From an uncultured bacterium (GTDB taxonomy: Bacteria; Bacillota; Clostridia; Oscillospirales; Oscillospiraceae), in NCBI GenBank assembly GCA_946548895.1, contig CAMNQF010000028.1:1-49591 (forward strand): 49,591 nucleotides of DNA. The letters run 5' to 3'. A program made the position numbers and the translations under genes. Numbering within the stretch: position 1 is the stretch's first letter; each line of letters begins with the position of its first letter. Of this stretch, positions 16,406 to 24,849 are shown in pieces. The notes under the pieces are model-generated. The model saw nothing but the letters and a program-made list of their open reading frames with translations, ran no database searches and had not been told where the DNA came from.

Positions 16406-17500
16406 ATGAAAAAGCGTCTGTTGAGCCTTACCCTGCTGTCCGCCCTGCTGGTCCAACTGCTGTCCGGCTGCGCCGCCGGAGGGGTGGAGAGCGCCCCGCC
16501 CTCCGCCGCCCCCTCCGCCCCCGCTGCCACCGCGTCGGTTACGCCCGAACCCGCTGAGACCGGGCCCGCCCAGCCCGGGCCCGTCACCGTCACCGACCAG
16601 GCGGGGAGGACGGTCACACTGGAAAAGCCCGCCGAGAAGATTGTGTCCTGCTACTATCTGGTCACCGCCTCCCTGCTCACCCTGGGCCAAAAAGACAAGA
16701 TCGTGGGCATTGAGATGAAGGCGGACAGCCGGGAGCTGTACAAGCTGTGCGCCCCGGAGTTCCTGGACCTGCCGGGGGTGGGCTCCGGCAAGGAGACCAA
16801 TATCGAGGCCATCGCCGCCCTGGAGCCCGACCTGGTGCTGCTGCCCAAAAAGCAGCTGGAGGCCGCCGAGACCCTGGCCGGCCTGGGCATCCCCGCCGCC
16901 GTGGTGGAGCCGGAGACCTATGAGGCGTTCAACGGGCTGCTGAATATGCTGGGCGCGCTGTGCGGCTGCGGGGACGCGGCGGCGGAGCTCACCGCCTACT
17001 ATGACGGCGTGGTGGACCGGGTCACCGCCCTGACGAAGGACGCGGACAAGCCCGCCGTCTACCTGTGCGGCGAGGCGTCCTGGCTGCGGGCCTGCACCGG
17101 GGGGATGTACCAGCGGGAGATGATCGGCATGGCCGGTGGGACCTGCGTTTCCGCAGAGCTGGAGGGCGCCAAATGGGCGGACATCTCCGCCGAGCAGCTG
17201 GCCGCCTGGGACCCGGAGGTGATCTTCTCGGTGTCCTACGCGGAGTACACCCTGGACGACATCCGAAACGACGCCGCCCTGGCGGGGGTCAAGGCGGTGG
17301 CAGAGGACAGGCTGTACACCGTCCCCTCGGAGATTGAGGCCTGGGACTATCCCCAGCCCTCCTCCATCCTGGGCCTGCTGTGGATGGCCCACATCCTCCA
17401 CCCCGACCTGGTGACGCGGGAGGATTATGTGGGCGAGGCCAAGGCGTTTTACAAGACCTATTTTGACCTGGACGTGACCGAGGCCCAGCTGGGTCTTTAA
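16406..17500 (+). CDS. ABC transporter substrate-binding lipoprotein (BtuF/FepB fold)
   Basis: A 364-residue secreted lipoprotein: signal peptide and lipobox LLSGC within the first 23 residues, a Pro/Ala-rich linker to about residue 65, then the two-lobed binding fold of corrinoid, iron-chelate and some oxyanion importers (VTDQAGRTVTLEKPAEKIVS at the start of the domain, PGVGSGKETNIEAIAALEPD following). It starts 6 bases after the hydroxylase stop, so it is in the same operon, and its permease and ATPase follow. The cargo cannot be read from sequence. In a Mo/Se hydroxylase operon, molybdate or tungstate is a reasonable guess because FecCD-type MolABC systems exist. Confidence 0.88.
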   Translation: MKKRLLSLTLLSALLVQLLSGCAAGGVESAPPSAAPSAPAATASVTPEPAETGPAQPGPVTVTDQAGRTVTLEKPAEKIVSCYYLVTASLLTLGQKDKIVGIEMKADSRELYKLCAPEFLDLPGVGSGKETNIEAIAALEPDLVLLPKKQLEAAETLAGLGIPAAVVEPETYEAFNGLLNMLGALCGCGDAAAELTAYYDGVVDRVTALTKDADKPAVYLCGEASWLRACTGGMYQREMIGMAGGTCVSAELEGAKWADISAEQLAAWDPEVIFSVSYAEYTLDDIRNDAALAGVKAVAEDRLYTVPSEIEAWDYPQPSSILGLLWMAHILHPDLVTREDYVGEAKAFYKTYFDLDVTEAQLGL

Positions 17501-17657
17501 GCGGCATTGATGGAGCTAAAGCGCAAAAAACGGGGTCCCCGCAAAGCCGTCCTTTGACTTTGTGGGGAGAGGAGAAGCAAGGGAGCGGGCGCGGTTTTCG
17601 CCAAAAGCGGAAACAAAGCCCAGCGGACTTTGCTTTGACGAAAGGGGGCCTGCCGGC
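17501..17657 (+). other. 157-base gap inside the ABC operon with small inverted repeats
   Basis: No gene is seen. The gap contains CCCCgCAAAG...CTTTGtGGGG (from about 17537) and further CAAAG/CTTTG elements up to the ribosome site of the permease. The CAAAG/CTTTG theme recalls the structured element at 24662-24832. Confidence 0.3.
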
Positions 17658-18650
17658 ATGAGAAAGCGATCCTGGCTGGGATTGGCTGCTTTGCTGGCGG
17701 CCTCCTTTCTGCTGTCCTGCCTGTGCGGGCGGTATCCCCTGAGCCCGGCCGACCTGTGGGACATCCTCTCCGGCCGGGCGGCGGGGACGATGCGGGAAAA
17801 TGTGTTCTGGAACATCCGGGTGGCCCGCACCTGCGTCACCGCCCTGTGCGGCGGGGCGCTGTCCCTGGCGGGGTTTGTGTACCAGGGGCTGTTCCGCAAC
17901 CCCCTGGTGTCCCCCGACGTGCTGGGGGTCAGCGGCGGCGCGTCGGTGGGGGCCATCTGCGCCATTTTATTCTGGGGCGGGTCGGTGGCGGCCCTACAGC
18001 TGTTTTCCTTTGCCGGAGGCGTTGTGACGGTGGCCCTGTCCCTGCTGCTGGCCCGGGCCATCGGGGGCAACCGCTATTTCAACCTCATTGTGTCCGGCAT
18101 TATCCTGGGGGCCCTGGCCAACGCCGCCATCATGGCGCTGAAATACATGGCCGACCCGGCCCAGCAGCTGGCGGTCATCGACTACTGGCTGATGGGCAGC
18201 TTCAGCCTGGCCAGCTGGGACAAGCTCCGGGCCATTGCCCCGCTGATTCTGCCCGCCGGGGCGGTGCTCACCCTTCTGCGCTACCGCCTGAAGGTGCTCA
18301 CCCTGGGGGACGAGGAGGCCGCCAGCCTGGGGGTGGCGGTGGCGCCGGTGCGGCTGGCCTGCATCGGCTGCGCCACGGTGCTGGTGGCGGCCAGCGTGTC
18401 GGTGAGCGGCATCGTGTCCTGGGTGGGGCTCATCGTGCCCCATCTGGTGCGGGCGGTGCTGGGGGACCGCTTTGAGGCCAACTTCTTCCAGTCCATCCTG
18501 TGCGGGGCGTCCCTGCTGCTGGTGGCGGACACCCTGGCCCGGAGCCTGCTGCCCTCGGAGATCCCCATCAGCATCCTCACATCCTTCATCGGGGCGGCGT
18601 TTCTGGCGGCGTTCCTCATCCACCGGAAAAGGGGGGAGCGGCCATGCTGA
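17658..18650 (+). CDS. ABC transporter permease, FecCD family
   Basis: A 330-residue integral membrane protein with about nine or ten hydrophobic segments. It carries the FecCD signature: GGALSLAGFVYQGLFRNPL, then VSPDVLGVSGGASVGA, and the late GIVSWVGLIVPHLVRAVLG. As a homodimer it would form the pore for the importer whose binding protein is upstream. The ATG at 17658 gives the usual start (MRKRSWLGLAALLAAS); an upstream in-frame extension would add 32 non-homologous residues. The last 7 bases overlap the ATPase gene. Confidence 0.92.
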   Translation: MRKRSWLGLAALLAASFLLSCLCGRYPLSPADLWDILSGRAAGTMRENVFWNIRVARTCVTALCGGALSLAGFVYQGLFRNPLVSPDVLGVSGGASVGAICAILFWGGSVAALQLFSFAGGVVTVALSLLLARAIGGNRYFNLIVSGIILGALANAAIMALKYMADPAQQLAVIDYWLMGSFSLASWDKLRAIAPLILPAGAVLTLLRYRLKVLTLGDEEAASLGVAVAPVRLACIGCATVLVAASVSVSGIVSWVGLIVPHLVRAVLGDRFEANFFQSILCGASLLLVADTLARSLLPSEIPISILTSFIGAAFLAAFLIHRKRGERPC

Positions 18651-19450
18651 AGGTGGACCATCTGACGGTGCGCCGGGGCGGCCGCCTGGTACTGGACGGC
18701 GTGGGCTTCGCCCTGTGTCCCGGGGAGGTCACGGCGGTGCTGGGGCTGAACGGGGCGGGCAAGACCACCCTGCTCAAGGCGGTTTTGGGTTTTCTTCCCC
18801 GGGAGGCGGGGAAGGTCACGGCGGGGGGGCGGGACCTGGACCGGCTGTCCCCGGCGGACCGGGCCAGAAAGCTGGCCTATGTGCCCCAGCTCTACGACGG
18901 GGGGTTCCGCTATCCGGCGGAGGAGTTCGTGTCCATGGGGGCCACCGCCTACCTGGGGGCCTTTTCCCGGCCGGGCCGGGCGGAGCTGCGCCGGGCGGGG
19001 GAGATTTTGGAGGAGCTGGGCTGCGGCCACCTCATCGGACGGCCCATGGACCGCCTCAGCGGCGGGGAGCAGCGCATGGCCTACCTGGCCCGGGCGGTGA
19101 TGCAGGACGCGGACTGCCTGCTGCTGGACGAGCCGGTATCCTCCCTGGACTTCTCCCGGCAGCACCTGTTTCTGGAGCGGCTGCGCCGGTATGTGGAGCG
19201 GCGGCGGGCGGGCTGCCTGGCCACCATCCACGCCCCGGAGCTGGCCTATGCCTACGGGGACCGCGTTTTGATCCTGCACGGGGGCCGGGTGCTGCTGGAC
19301 GCGGCCCGGACGGACCCGGACTATGAGGGCCGGCTGGCGGCGGGCCTGGAGGCCATATACGGTCCCCGCACCCGGGTGCGCTTTCGGGACGGCGCGCTGG
19401 CGCTGGGCTGGGAGCGCGCCGGCCCGGCGCCGCGCCGGCGGCCCGGCTGA
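18644..19450 (+). CDS. ABC transporter ATP-binding protein, FecE family
   Basis: A 268-residue cytoplasmic ATPase that powers the FecCD importer. Walker A is GLNGAGKTT, the signature is LSGGEQ, Walker B is CLLLDEPVSSLD and the H-loop is ATIHAPEL. The ATG at 18644 lies within the permease's last codons (ATGCTGA overlap), a classic translational coupling. The C-terminal 20 residues are rich in Pro/Arg and not conserved. A GC-rich terminator follows. Confidence 0.93.
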   Translation: MLKVDHLTVRRGGRLVLDGVGFALCPGEVTAVLGLNGAGKTTLLKAVLGFLPREAGKVTAGGRDLDRLSPADRARKLAYVPQLYDGGFRYPAEEFVSMGATAYLGAFSRPGRAELRRAGEILEELGCGHLIGRPMDRLSGGEQRMAYLARAVMQDADCLLLDEPVSSLDFSRQHLFLERLRRYVERRRAGCLATIHAPELAYAYGDRVLILHGGRVLLDAARTDPDYEGRLAAGLEAIYGPRTRVRFRDGALALGWERAGPAPRRRPG

Positions 19451-19481
19451 AAAAGGCGCCGGCCGGGTTTTGCCCGGCGGC

Positions 19482-19513
19482 AAAACCGCCCCGCCTCCCG
19501 GCGGGGCGGTTTT
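19482..19513 (+). terminator. Terminator of the ssnA-to-ABC operon
   Basis: A perfect 14-bp stem (19482-19495 with 19500-19513), 4-base loop; the right arm ends in TTTT. It separates the first purine operon from the dpaL operon. Confidence 0.8.
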
Positions 19514-19594
19514 GTGCTGTCCGGCAAAAAACATCCCCCTGTTTTGGGCGATATGACGTTTTTTTAGGCAGACCGATTTTTTTTCAGATTTGGC

Positions 19595-19622
19595 TTGACA
19601 ACGGCGGCAGGCGTGGTATGAT
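19595..19622 (+). promoter_or_regulatory. Promoter of the dpaL operon
   Basis: TTGACA (19595-19600), 16-base spacer, TATGAT (19617-19622). The leader from about 19629 to the ATG is about 50 bases. Confidence 0.75.
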
Positions 19623-19648
19623 AGTGGTACAGACAAAAAGTTAGTTAT

Positions 19649-19668
19649 CCTAAAAAACTTTTAGGAGG
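19649..19668 (+). promoter_or_regulatory. Leader palindrome overlapping the dpaL ribosome site
   Basis: CCTAAAA (19649-19655), loop AAC, TTTTAGG (19659-19665), whose right arm overlaps the AGGAGG ribosome site (19663-19668). It could act as a weak translation-blocking hairpin or as a protein operator. Confidence 0.45.
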
Positions 19669-19677
19669 TACCGCCAA

Positions 19678-20892
19678 ATGAACGCCCCGATCAAATGGGT
19701 TCTGAACCAAATGCCCGCCAGCCAGGATAAGCACCTGGAGGTCATGTCCCAGGGGAACGTGGCCAAGGCCCAGGCATTCCACCGCTCCTTCCCGCAGTAC
19801 TCCGTCACCCCGCTGGCCCGGCTGGACGGCATGGCACGCCGCCTGGGGCTGGGCTCCCTGTGCGTGAAGGATGAGTCCTACCGCTTCGGCCTCAACGCCT
19901 TCAAGGTGCTGGGCGGCTCCTTCGCCATGGGCCGGTACATCGCCCGGGAGCTGGGCCGGGACGTGTCCGAGACGGATTACGCCTACCTCACCAGCGATCA
20001 GCTGCGGGAGGAGTTCGGCCAGGCCACCTTCTTCACCGCCACCGACGGCAATCATGGCCGGGGCGTGGCCTGGGCGGCCAACAAGCTGGGCCAGAAGGCG
20101 GTGGTCCATATGCCCAAGGGCAGCGCCAAGAGCCGCTTTGACAACATCGCCAGGGAGGGCGCCCAGGTCACCATCGAGGAGGTCAACTACGACGACTGCG
20201 TCCGCATGGCCGCCGCCGAGGCCGCCCGGACGGAGCACGGCGTCATCGTCCAGGACACCGCCTGGGAGGGCTATGAGGACATCCCCGCCTGGATCATGCA
20301 GGGCTATGGCACCATGGCCGGGGAGGCCGCCGAGCAGCTGCGCCAGCAGGAGATCGGCCGGCCCACCCACGTGTTCGTCCAGGCGGGCGTGGGCTCCCTG
20401 GCGGGGGCCGTAGTGGGCTACTTCGCCAACCGCTTCCCCACCGACCCGCCCAAGTTCATCGTCATGGAGGCCCAGATCGCCGACTGCCTCTACCAGGGGG
20501 CCGCGGCCGGGGACGGCAAGCCCCGCGTGGTGGGCGGCGACCTCCAGACCATCATGGCGGGGCTGGCCTGCGGCGAGCCCAACACCATCTCCTGGGACAT
20601 CCTGCGCAACCATGTCACCGCTTTCCTGTCCTGCCCCGACTGGGTCTCCGCCAAGGGGATGCGGATGCTGGCCGCCCCCGTGAAGGGCGACCCGGCGGTG
20701 TGCTCCGGCGAGTCCGGGGCGGTGGGCATGGGGGTCATCTCCGCCATCATGGAGGACGGCGCCTATAAGGACCTGCGGGAGGCCCTGGAGCTGGGCCGGG
20801 ACAGCCGGGTGCTCATGTTCTCCACCGAGGGGGACACCGACCCGGACAAGTACCGGGAGATTGTCTGGGGCGGGGCCTATCCCACCGTATAG
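19678..20892 (+). CDS. dpaL: Diaminopropionate ammonia-lyase
   Basis: A 404-residue PLP enzyme that converts 2,3-diaminopropionate to pyruvate and two ammonia (E. coli YgeX). The PLP lysine is Lys76 in FGLNAFKVLGGSFA, and the catalytic Asp123 lies in ATDGNHGRGVAW. Length and motifs match the family throughout. It heads the second purine operon (dpaL, ygeY, ygeW, carbamate kinase), in the ygeX-ygeY-ygeW neighbourhood known from E. coli and from gut urate-degrading clusters. A short second copy of its 3' end lies just downstream. Confidence 0.95.
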   Translation: MNAPIKWVLNQMPASQDKHLEVMSQGNVAKAQAFHRSFPQYSVTPLARLDGMARRLGLGSLCVKDESYRFGLNAFKVLGGSFAMGRYIARELGRDVSETDYAYLTSDQLREEFGQATFFTATDGNHGRGVAWAANKLGQKAVVHMPKGSAKSRFDNIAREGAQVTIEEVNYDDCVRMAAAEAARTEHGVIVQDTAWEGYEDIPAWIMQGYGTMAGEAAEQLRQQEIGRPTHVFVQAGVGSLAGAVVGYFANRFPTDPPKFIVMEAQIADCLYQGAAAGDGKPRVVGGDLQTIMAGLACGEPNTISWDILRNHVTAFLSCPDWVSAKGMRMLAAPVKGDPAVCSGESGAVGMGVISAIMEDGAYKDLREALELGRDSRVLMFSTEGDTDPDKYREIVWGGAYPTV

Positions 20893-20924
20893 CTCCAGCT
20901 TCCCGCCCTGCGGGCGGGGGGAGT

Positions 20925-20963
20925 GGGAAAGACATCTGGGACGGGGCCGATCCCACCGTGTAA
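20925..20963 (+). pseudogene. Remnant copy of the dpaL 3' end
   Basis: Read in the frame starting at 20925, this 39-base stretch encodes [12 protein letters not shown] and a stop, matching the true dpaL end REIVWGGAYPTV and stop. From the shared TGG codon to the stop, 23 of 27 bases agree. It has no start and lies between dpaL and ygeY. It looks like the scar of a dpaL duplication of which only the last codons survive. Confidence 0.6.
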
Positions 20964-20997
20964 TACAAAATCAATACATATATGGAGGAACAGCGTC

Positions 20998-22407
20998 ATG
21001 GATAAGGAAAAGATTTTAGCCGCCGCCGAGGGCTACCGCAAGGATATGAGCGCCTTTCTGCGCGCCATGATCTCCCACCCCAGCGAGAGCTGCGAGGAGA
21101 AGGAGGTCGTGGCCTGCATCAAGGCCGAGATGGAGAAGCTGAACTTCGACGAGGTGGAAGTGGACGGCCTGGGCAACGTCATCGGCTGGATGGGTGAGGG
21201 CGGCAAGATCATCGCCATCGACTCCCACATCGATACCGTGGGCATCGGCAACCGGGACAACTGGACCGCCGACCCCTACCAGGGCTGGGAGGACGGCGCC
21301 ATCATCTACGGCCGGGGCGGCTCCGACCAGGAGGGCGGCATGGCCTCCGCCGTGTACGGCGCCAAAATCATGAAGGACCTGGGGCTGATTCCCGCGGGCT
21401 ATAAAATCATGGTGGTGGGCTCCGTCCAGGAGGAGGACTGCGACGGGATGTGCTGGCAGTACATCGTCAACAAGTTCTTCCCGGAAAAGGGCATCAAGAA
21501 GGAGCAGGTGGAGTTCGTCATCTCCACCGAGCCCACCGACGGCGGCATCTACCGGGGCCACCGGGGCCGCATGGAGATCCGGGTGGACGTGAAGGGCGTC
21601 AGCTGCCACGGCTCCGCCCCCGAGCGGGGCGACAACGCCATCTACAAGATGGCCGACATCCTCCAGGACGTGCGGGCGCTCAACGAAAACCCCGCCAGCG
21701 ACGGCGTGGCCGTCAAGGGCCTGGTGAAGATGCTGGACCCCAAGTTCAACCCCGACCACTACGAGGACGCCCGGTTCCTGGGCCGGGGCACCTGCACCAC
21801 CAGCCAGATCTTCTACACCTCTCCCAGCCGGTGCGCCGTGGCCGACTCCTGCTCCATCTCCATCGACCGGCGCATGACCGCCGGGGAGACCTGGGACTCC
21901 TGCCTCCAGGAGATCCGGGACCTGCCCGCCGTGAAAAAGTACGGGGACGACGTGAAGGTGTCCATGTATATGTACGACCGGCCCGCCTGGACCGGCACCG
22001 TCTATGAGACGGAGGCCTACTTCCCCACCTGGATCAACAAGGAGAGCGCCGCCCACGTCCAGGCCCTGGTGGACGCCCACCACGCCCTGTTCGGCGCGGA
22101 GCGGCTGGGCCACAGCGACGCCGACCCCGCCCGGGACGCCATGCACCTGCGCCAGCGCCCCCTTACCGACAAGTGGACGTTCTCCACCAACGGCGTGGCC
22201 ATCCAGGGCCGGTACGGCATCCCCTGCGTGGGCTTCGGCCCCGGCGCGGAGAGCCAGGCCCACGCCCCCAACGAGATCACCTGGAAGGACGACCTGGTCC
22301 GCTGCGCCGCCCTGTACGCCGCCGTCCCCGGTCTGTACAAGGAGGAGAACAAGACCGCCGACGTGTCCCAGTTCCGGGCGGGTAAAACCGACAACGATAT
22401 CAAGTAA
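20998..22407 (+). CDS. ygeY: YgeY-type M20 metallo-hydrolase linked to selenium/purine metabolism
   Basis: A 469-residue zinc amidohydrolase of the peptidase M20 group. Visible metal and catalytic motifs are [37 protein letters not shown] and the late [14 protein letters not shown]. The family cleaves amide or carbamoyl bonds; the true substrate in the purine pathway is not certain, but a ureido or carbamoyl-diaminopropionate-type intermediate would fit between hydantoinase and DpaL. The ATG at 20998 follows TATGGAGGAACAGCGTC; upstream in-frame sequence encodes the dpaL remnant region in another frame. Confidence 0.9.
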   Translation: MDKEKILAAAEGYRKDMSAFLRAMISHPSESCEEKEVVACIKAEMEKLNFDEVEVDGLGNVIGWMGEGGKIIAIDSHIDTVGIGNRDNWTADPYQGWEDGAIIYGRGGSDQEGGMASAVYGAKIMKDLGLIPAGYKIMVVGSVQEEDCDGMCWQYIVNKFFPEKGIKKEQVEFVISTEPTDGGIYRGHRGRMEIRVDVKGVSCHGSAPERGDNAIYKMADILQDVRALNENPASDGVAVKGLVKMLDPKFNPDHYEDARFLGRGTCTTSQIFYTSPSRCAVADSCSISIDRRMTAGETWDSCLQEIRDLPAVKKYGDDVKVSMYMYDRPAWTGTVYETEAYFPTWINKESAAHVQALVDAHHALFGAERLGHSDADPARDAMHLRQRPLTDKWTFSTNGVAIQGRYGIPCVGFGPGAESQAHAPNEITWKDDLVRCAALYAAVPGLYKEENKTADVSQFRAGKTDNDIK

Positions 22408-22443
22408 GCCGCTCTACATCAAATTGAAAAGGAGAACATGAAA

Positions 22444-23643
22444 ATGGACGCCAAACTGCAAAGCTATATCGACAAGCTGAACTCCCTCAACTTCAAGGAG
22501 ATGTACGAGGGCGACTTCTTCCTGACCTGGGACAAGACCGACGACGAGCTGGAGGCCGTGTTCACCGTGGCCGACGCCCTGCGCTATATGCGGGAGAACA
22601 ACATCTCCACCAAGATTTTCGAGTCCGGCCTGGGCATCTCCCTGTTCCGGGACAACTCCACCCGCACCCGGTTCTCCTTCGCCTCCGCCTGCAACCTGCT
22701 GGGTCTGGAGGTCCAGGACCTGGACGAGGGCAAGAGCCAGATCGCCCACGGCGAGACCGTCCGGGAGACCGCCAACATGATCTCCTTCATGGCCGACGTC
22801 ATCGGCATCCGGGACGATATGTACATCGGCAAGGGCCACACCTACCAGAAGGAGGTGGTGGAGGCCGTCACCCAGGGCCACAAGGACGGCGTGCTGGAGC
22901 AGAAGCCCACCCTGGTCAACCTCCAGTGCGACATCGACCACCCCACCCAGTGCATGGCGGATATGCTCCACATCATCCACGAGTTCGGCGGCGTGGAGAA
23001 CCTGAAGGGCAAGAAGGTGGCCATGACCTGGGCCTACTCCCCCAGCTACGGCAAGCCCCTGTCCGTGCCCCAGGGCGTCATTGGCCTGATGACCCGGTTC
23101 GGCATGGACGTGGTGCTGGCCCATCCCGAGGGCTACGAGGTCATGCCCGAGGTGGAGGAGGTGGCCCGCAAGAACGCCGCCGCCACCGGCGGCACCTTCA
23201 CCAAGACCCACTCCATGGCCGAGGCCTTCAAGGACGCCGACATTGTCTACCCCAAGAGCTGGGCCCCCTTCGCCGCCATGGAGAAGCGCACCGACCTGTA
23301 CGCCAAGGGCGACAGCGACGGCATCAAGGCCCTAGAGAAGGAGCTGCTGGCCCAGAACGCCCAGCACAAGGACTGGTGCTGTACCGAGGAGCTGATGAAG
23401 ACCACCAAAGACGGCAAGGCTCTGTATCTCCACTGCCTGCCCGCCGACATCAACGACGTGTCCTGCGTGGACGGCGAGGTGGAGGCCAGCGTGTTCGACC
23501 GCTACCGCACCCCGCTGTACAAGGAGGCCAGCTTCAAGCCCTACATCATCGCCGCCATGATCTTCCTGGCCAAGGTGAAGGACCCCCAGGCCACCCTCAA
23601 GGCCCTGGAGGAGCGGGGCGCGGCACGCTGGTTCCAGAAGTAA
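22444..23643 (+). CDS. ygeW: Knotted carbamoyltransferase YgeW
   Basis: A 399-residue member of the aspartate/ornithine carbamoyltransferase superfamily. The carbamoyl-phosphate motif STRTR is present (DNSTRTRFSFASACNLLG), as is HCLPADIND near the C-terminus. YgeW is a distinct knotted branch whose physiological acceptor is unsettled; next to carbamate kinase it probably runs toward carbamoyl phosphate so that ATP can be made. GGAG lies 3 bases before an ATG at 22438 and 9 bases before the ATG at 22444, so the second was chosen; the same double-ATG arrangement occurs at ygfK. Confidence 0.92.
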   Translation: MDAKLQSYIDKLNSLNFKEMYEGDFFLTWDKTDDELEAVFTVADALRYMRENNISTKIFESGLGISLFRDNSTRTRFSFASACNLLGLEVQDLDEGKSQIAHGETVRETANMISFMADVIGIRDDMYIGKGHTYQKEVVEAVTQGHKDGVLEQKPTLVNLQCDIDHPTQCMADMLHIIHEFGGVENLKGKKVAMTWAYSPSYGKPLSVPQGVIGLMTRFGMDVVLAHPEGYEVMPEVEEVARKNAAATGGTFTKTHSMAEAFKDADIVYPKSWAPFAAMEKRTDLYAKGDSDGIKALEKELLAQNAQHKDWCCTEELMKTTKDGKALYLHCLPADINDVSCVDGEVEASVFDRYRTPLYKEASFKPYIIAAMIFLAKVKDPQATLKALEERGAARWFQK

Positions 23644-23654
23644 GTTCCTTTTTC

Positions 23655-23693
23655 ACAGGCCCGTCCGGGAAGGGCGGGCCTGTCTTGTATTTT
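23655..23693 (+). terminator. Hairpin between ygeW and carbamate kinase
   Basis: A 12-bp stem with one G-T pair (23655-23666 with 23672-23683), followed by CTTGTATTTT. It may attenuate rather than stop transcription, since the kinase gene lies 22 bases further on. Confidence 0.5.
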
Positions 23694-23715
23694 GGATGAT
23701 TTGGAGGTATTATCA

Positions 23716-24657
23716 ATGGGAAAGCGCATCGTCATCGCCCTGGGCGGCAACGCCCTGGGCAGTAATCTCCCCGAGCAGATGGCCGCCGTCAAGCAGACCG
23801 CCAAGGCCATCGCCGACCTCATCGAGGACGGCCACCAGGTGATCCTCTCCCACGGCAACGGACCCCAGGTGGGCATGATCCAGAAGGCCATGGCGGAGCT
23901 CACCCGGTCCGAGCCGGACAAGTACATCCCCTGCCCCCTGTCGGTGTGCGTGGCCATGAGCCAGGGCTACATCGGCTACGACCTGCAAAACGCCCTCCGG
24001 GAGGAGCTGCTGGACCGGGGCGTCCAGAAGGGTGTGGCCACCGTCCTCACTCAGGTGGAGGTGGACCCGGCGGACCCGGCTTTCGCCCACCCCACCAAGC
24101 CCATCGGGGCCTTCATGACCCGCGAGGAGGCAGACAAGCTGGTGGCCGAGCGGGATTATCAGGTGATTGAGGACGCGGGCCGGGGCTACCGCCGGGTGGT
24201 GGCCTCCCCCCGGCCCCAGTCCATCGTGGAGATCGAGTCCATTCGGGACATGGTGGAAGCGGGCCTGGTCGTCGTGGCCTGCGGGGGCGGCGGCATCCCC
24301 GTGTTCAAAACCGAGGGGCACCACCTCAAGGGCGCGGCGGCGGTCATCGACAAGGACTTCGCCTCCTGCGTGCTGGCCCGGCAGCTGGAGGCCGACACCC
24401 TCATCATCCTCACCGCCGTAGAGAAGGCGGCAATCAACTTCGGCAAGCCCGACCAGAAGTGGCTGGACGCCCTCACCCCGGAGGAGGCGGAGCGGTACAT
24501 GGCGGAGGGCCATTTTGCCCCCGGCTCCATGCTGCCCAAAGTCCAGGCGGCGGTGGAGTTCGCCCGGTCGGCCCCCGGCCGGTCCGCCCTCATCACCCTG
24601 CTGGAGAAGGCCCGGGACGGCGTGGCGGGCAAAACCGGCACCGTCATCCGGCAGTAG
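23716..24657 (+). CDS. arcC: Carbamate kinase
   Basis: A 313-residue kinase that makes ATP from carbamoyl phosphate and ADP, releasing carbamate. The start MGKRIVIALGGNALG, then SHGNGPQVGMI and CGGGGIPVF, are diagnostic. In this cluster (E. coli counterpart YqeA) it would harvest energy from the carbamoyl groups released by YgeW. GGAGG lies 8 bases before the ATG at 23716; in-frame codons before that lie in the preceding hairpin region. Confidence 0.95.
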   Translation: MGKRIVIALGGNALGSNLPEQMAAVKQTAKAIADLIEDGHQVILSHGNGPQVGMIQKAMAELTRSEPDKYIPCPLSVCVAMSQGYIGYDLQNALREELLDRGVQKGVATVLTQVEVDPADPAFAHPTKPIGAFMTREEADKLVAERDYQVIEDAGRGYRRVVASPRPQSIVEIESIRDMVEAGLVVVACGGGGIPVFKTEGHHLKGAAAVIDKDFASCVLARQLEADTLIILTAVEKAAINFGKPDQKWLDALTPEEAERYMAEGHFAPGSMLPKVQAAVEFARSAPGRSALITLLEKARDGVAGKTGTVIRQ

Positions 24658-24661
24658 CTTT

Positions 24662-24832
24662 GTTCCTTTTTCTTGAAAGAAAAAGGAACCTAAAAAGAAC
24701 TTTGGCGCAAAGCTGCGCTTTGCGTGCTTTAGGCCTTGGGCTGCCTCAAAGCCTAAAACAAGCGGAACACAGGTTCTAAAGTTTTTTACCCCGCTTTTTG
24801 AAAAAGCGGGCGGGGCCGGGGCGGAGCCCCGG
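24662..24832. repeat. Multi-hairpin intergenic element
   Basis: The gap between carbamate kinase and hydantoinase genes is almost wholly inverted repeats. A: GTTCCTTTTTCT/AGAAAAAGGAAC with a TGAA loop (24662-24689). B: CGCAAAGC/GCTTTGCG (24706-24724). C: TTTAGGC/GCCTAAA (24728-24757). D: CCCGCTTT/AAAGCGGG with a TTGAA loop (24790-24810). E: CCGGGGC/GCCCCGG (24816-24832), which abuts the GGAGG ribosome site. Long-range matches GAACCT/AGGTTC and AACTTT/AAAGTT also exist. It looks like a dispersed REP/MITE-type unit or a structured leader; which one cannot be told from one copy. Confidence 0.55.
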
Positions 24833-24849
24833 AGGAAGGAGGAATTACT

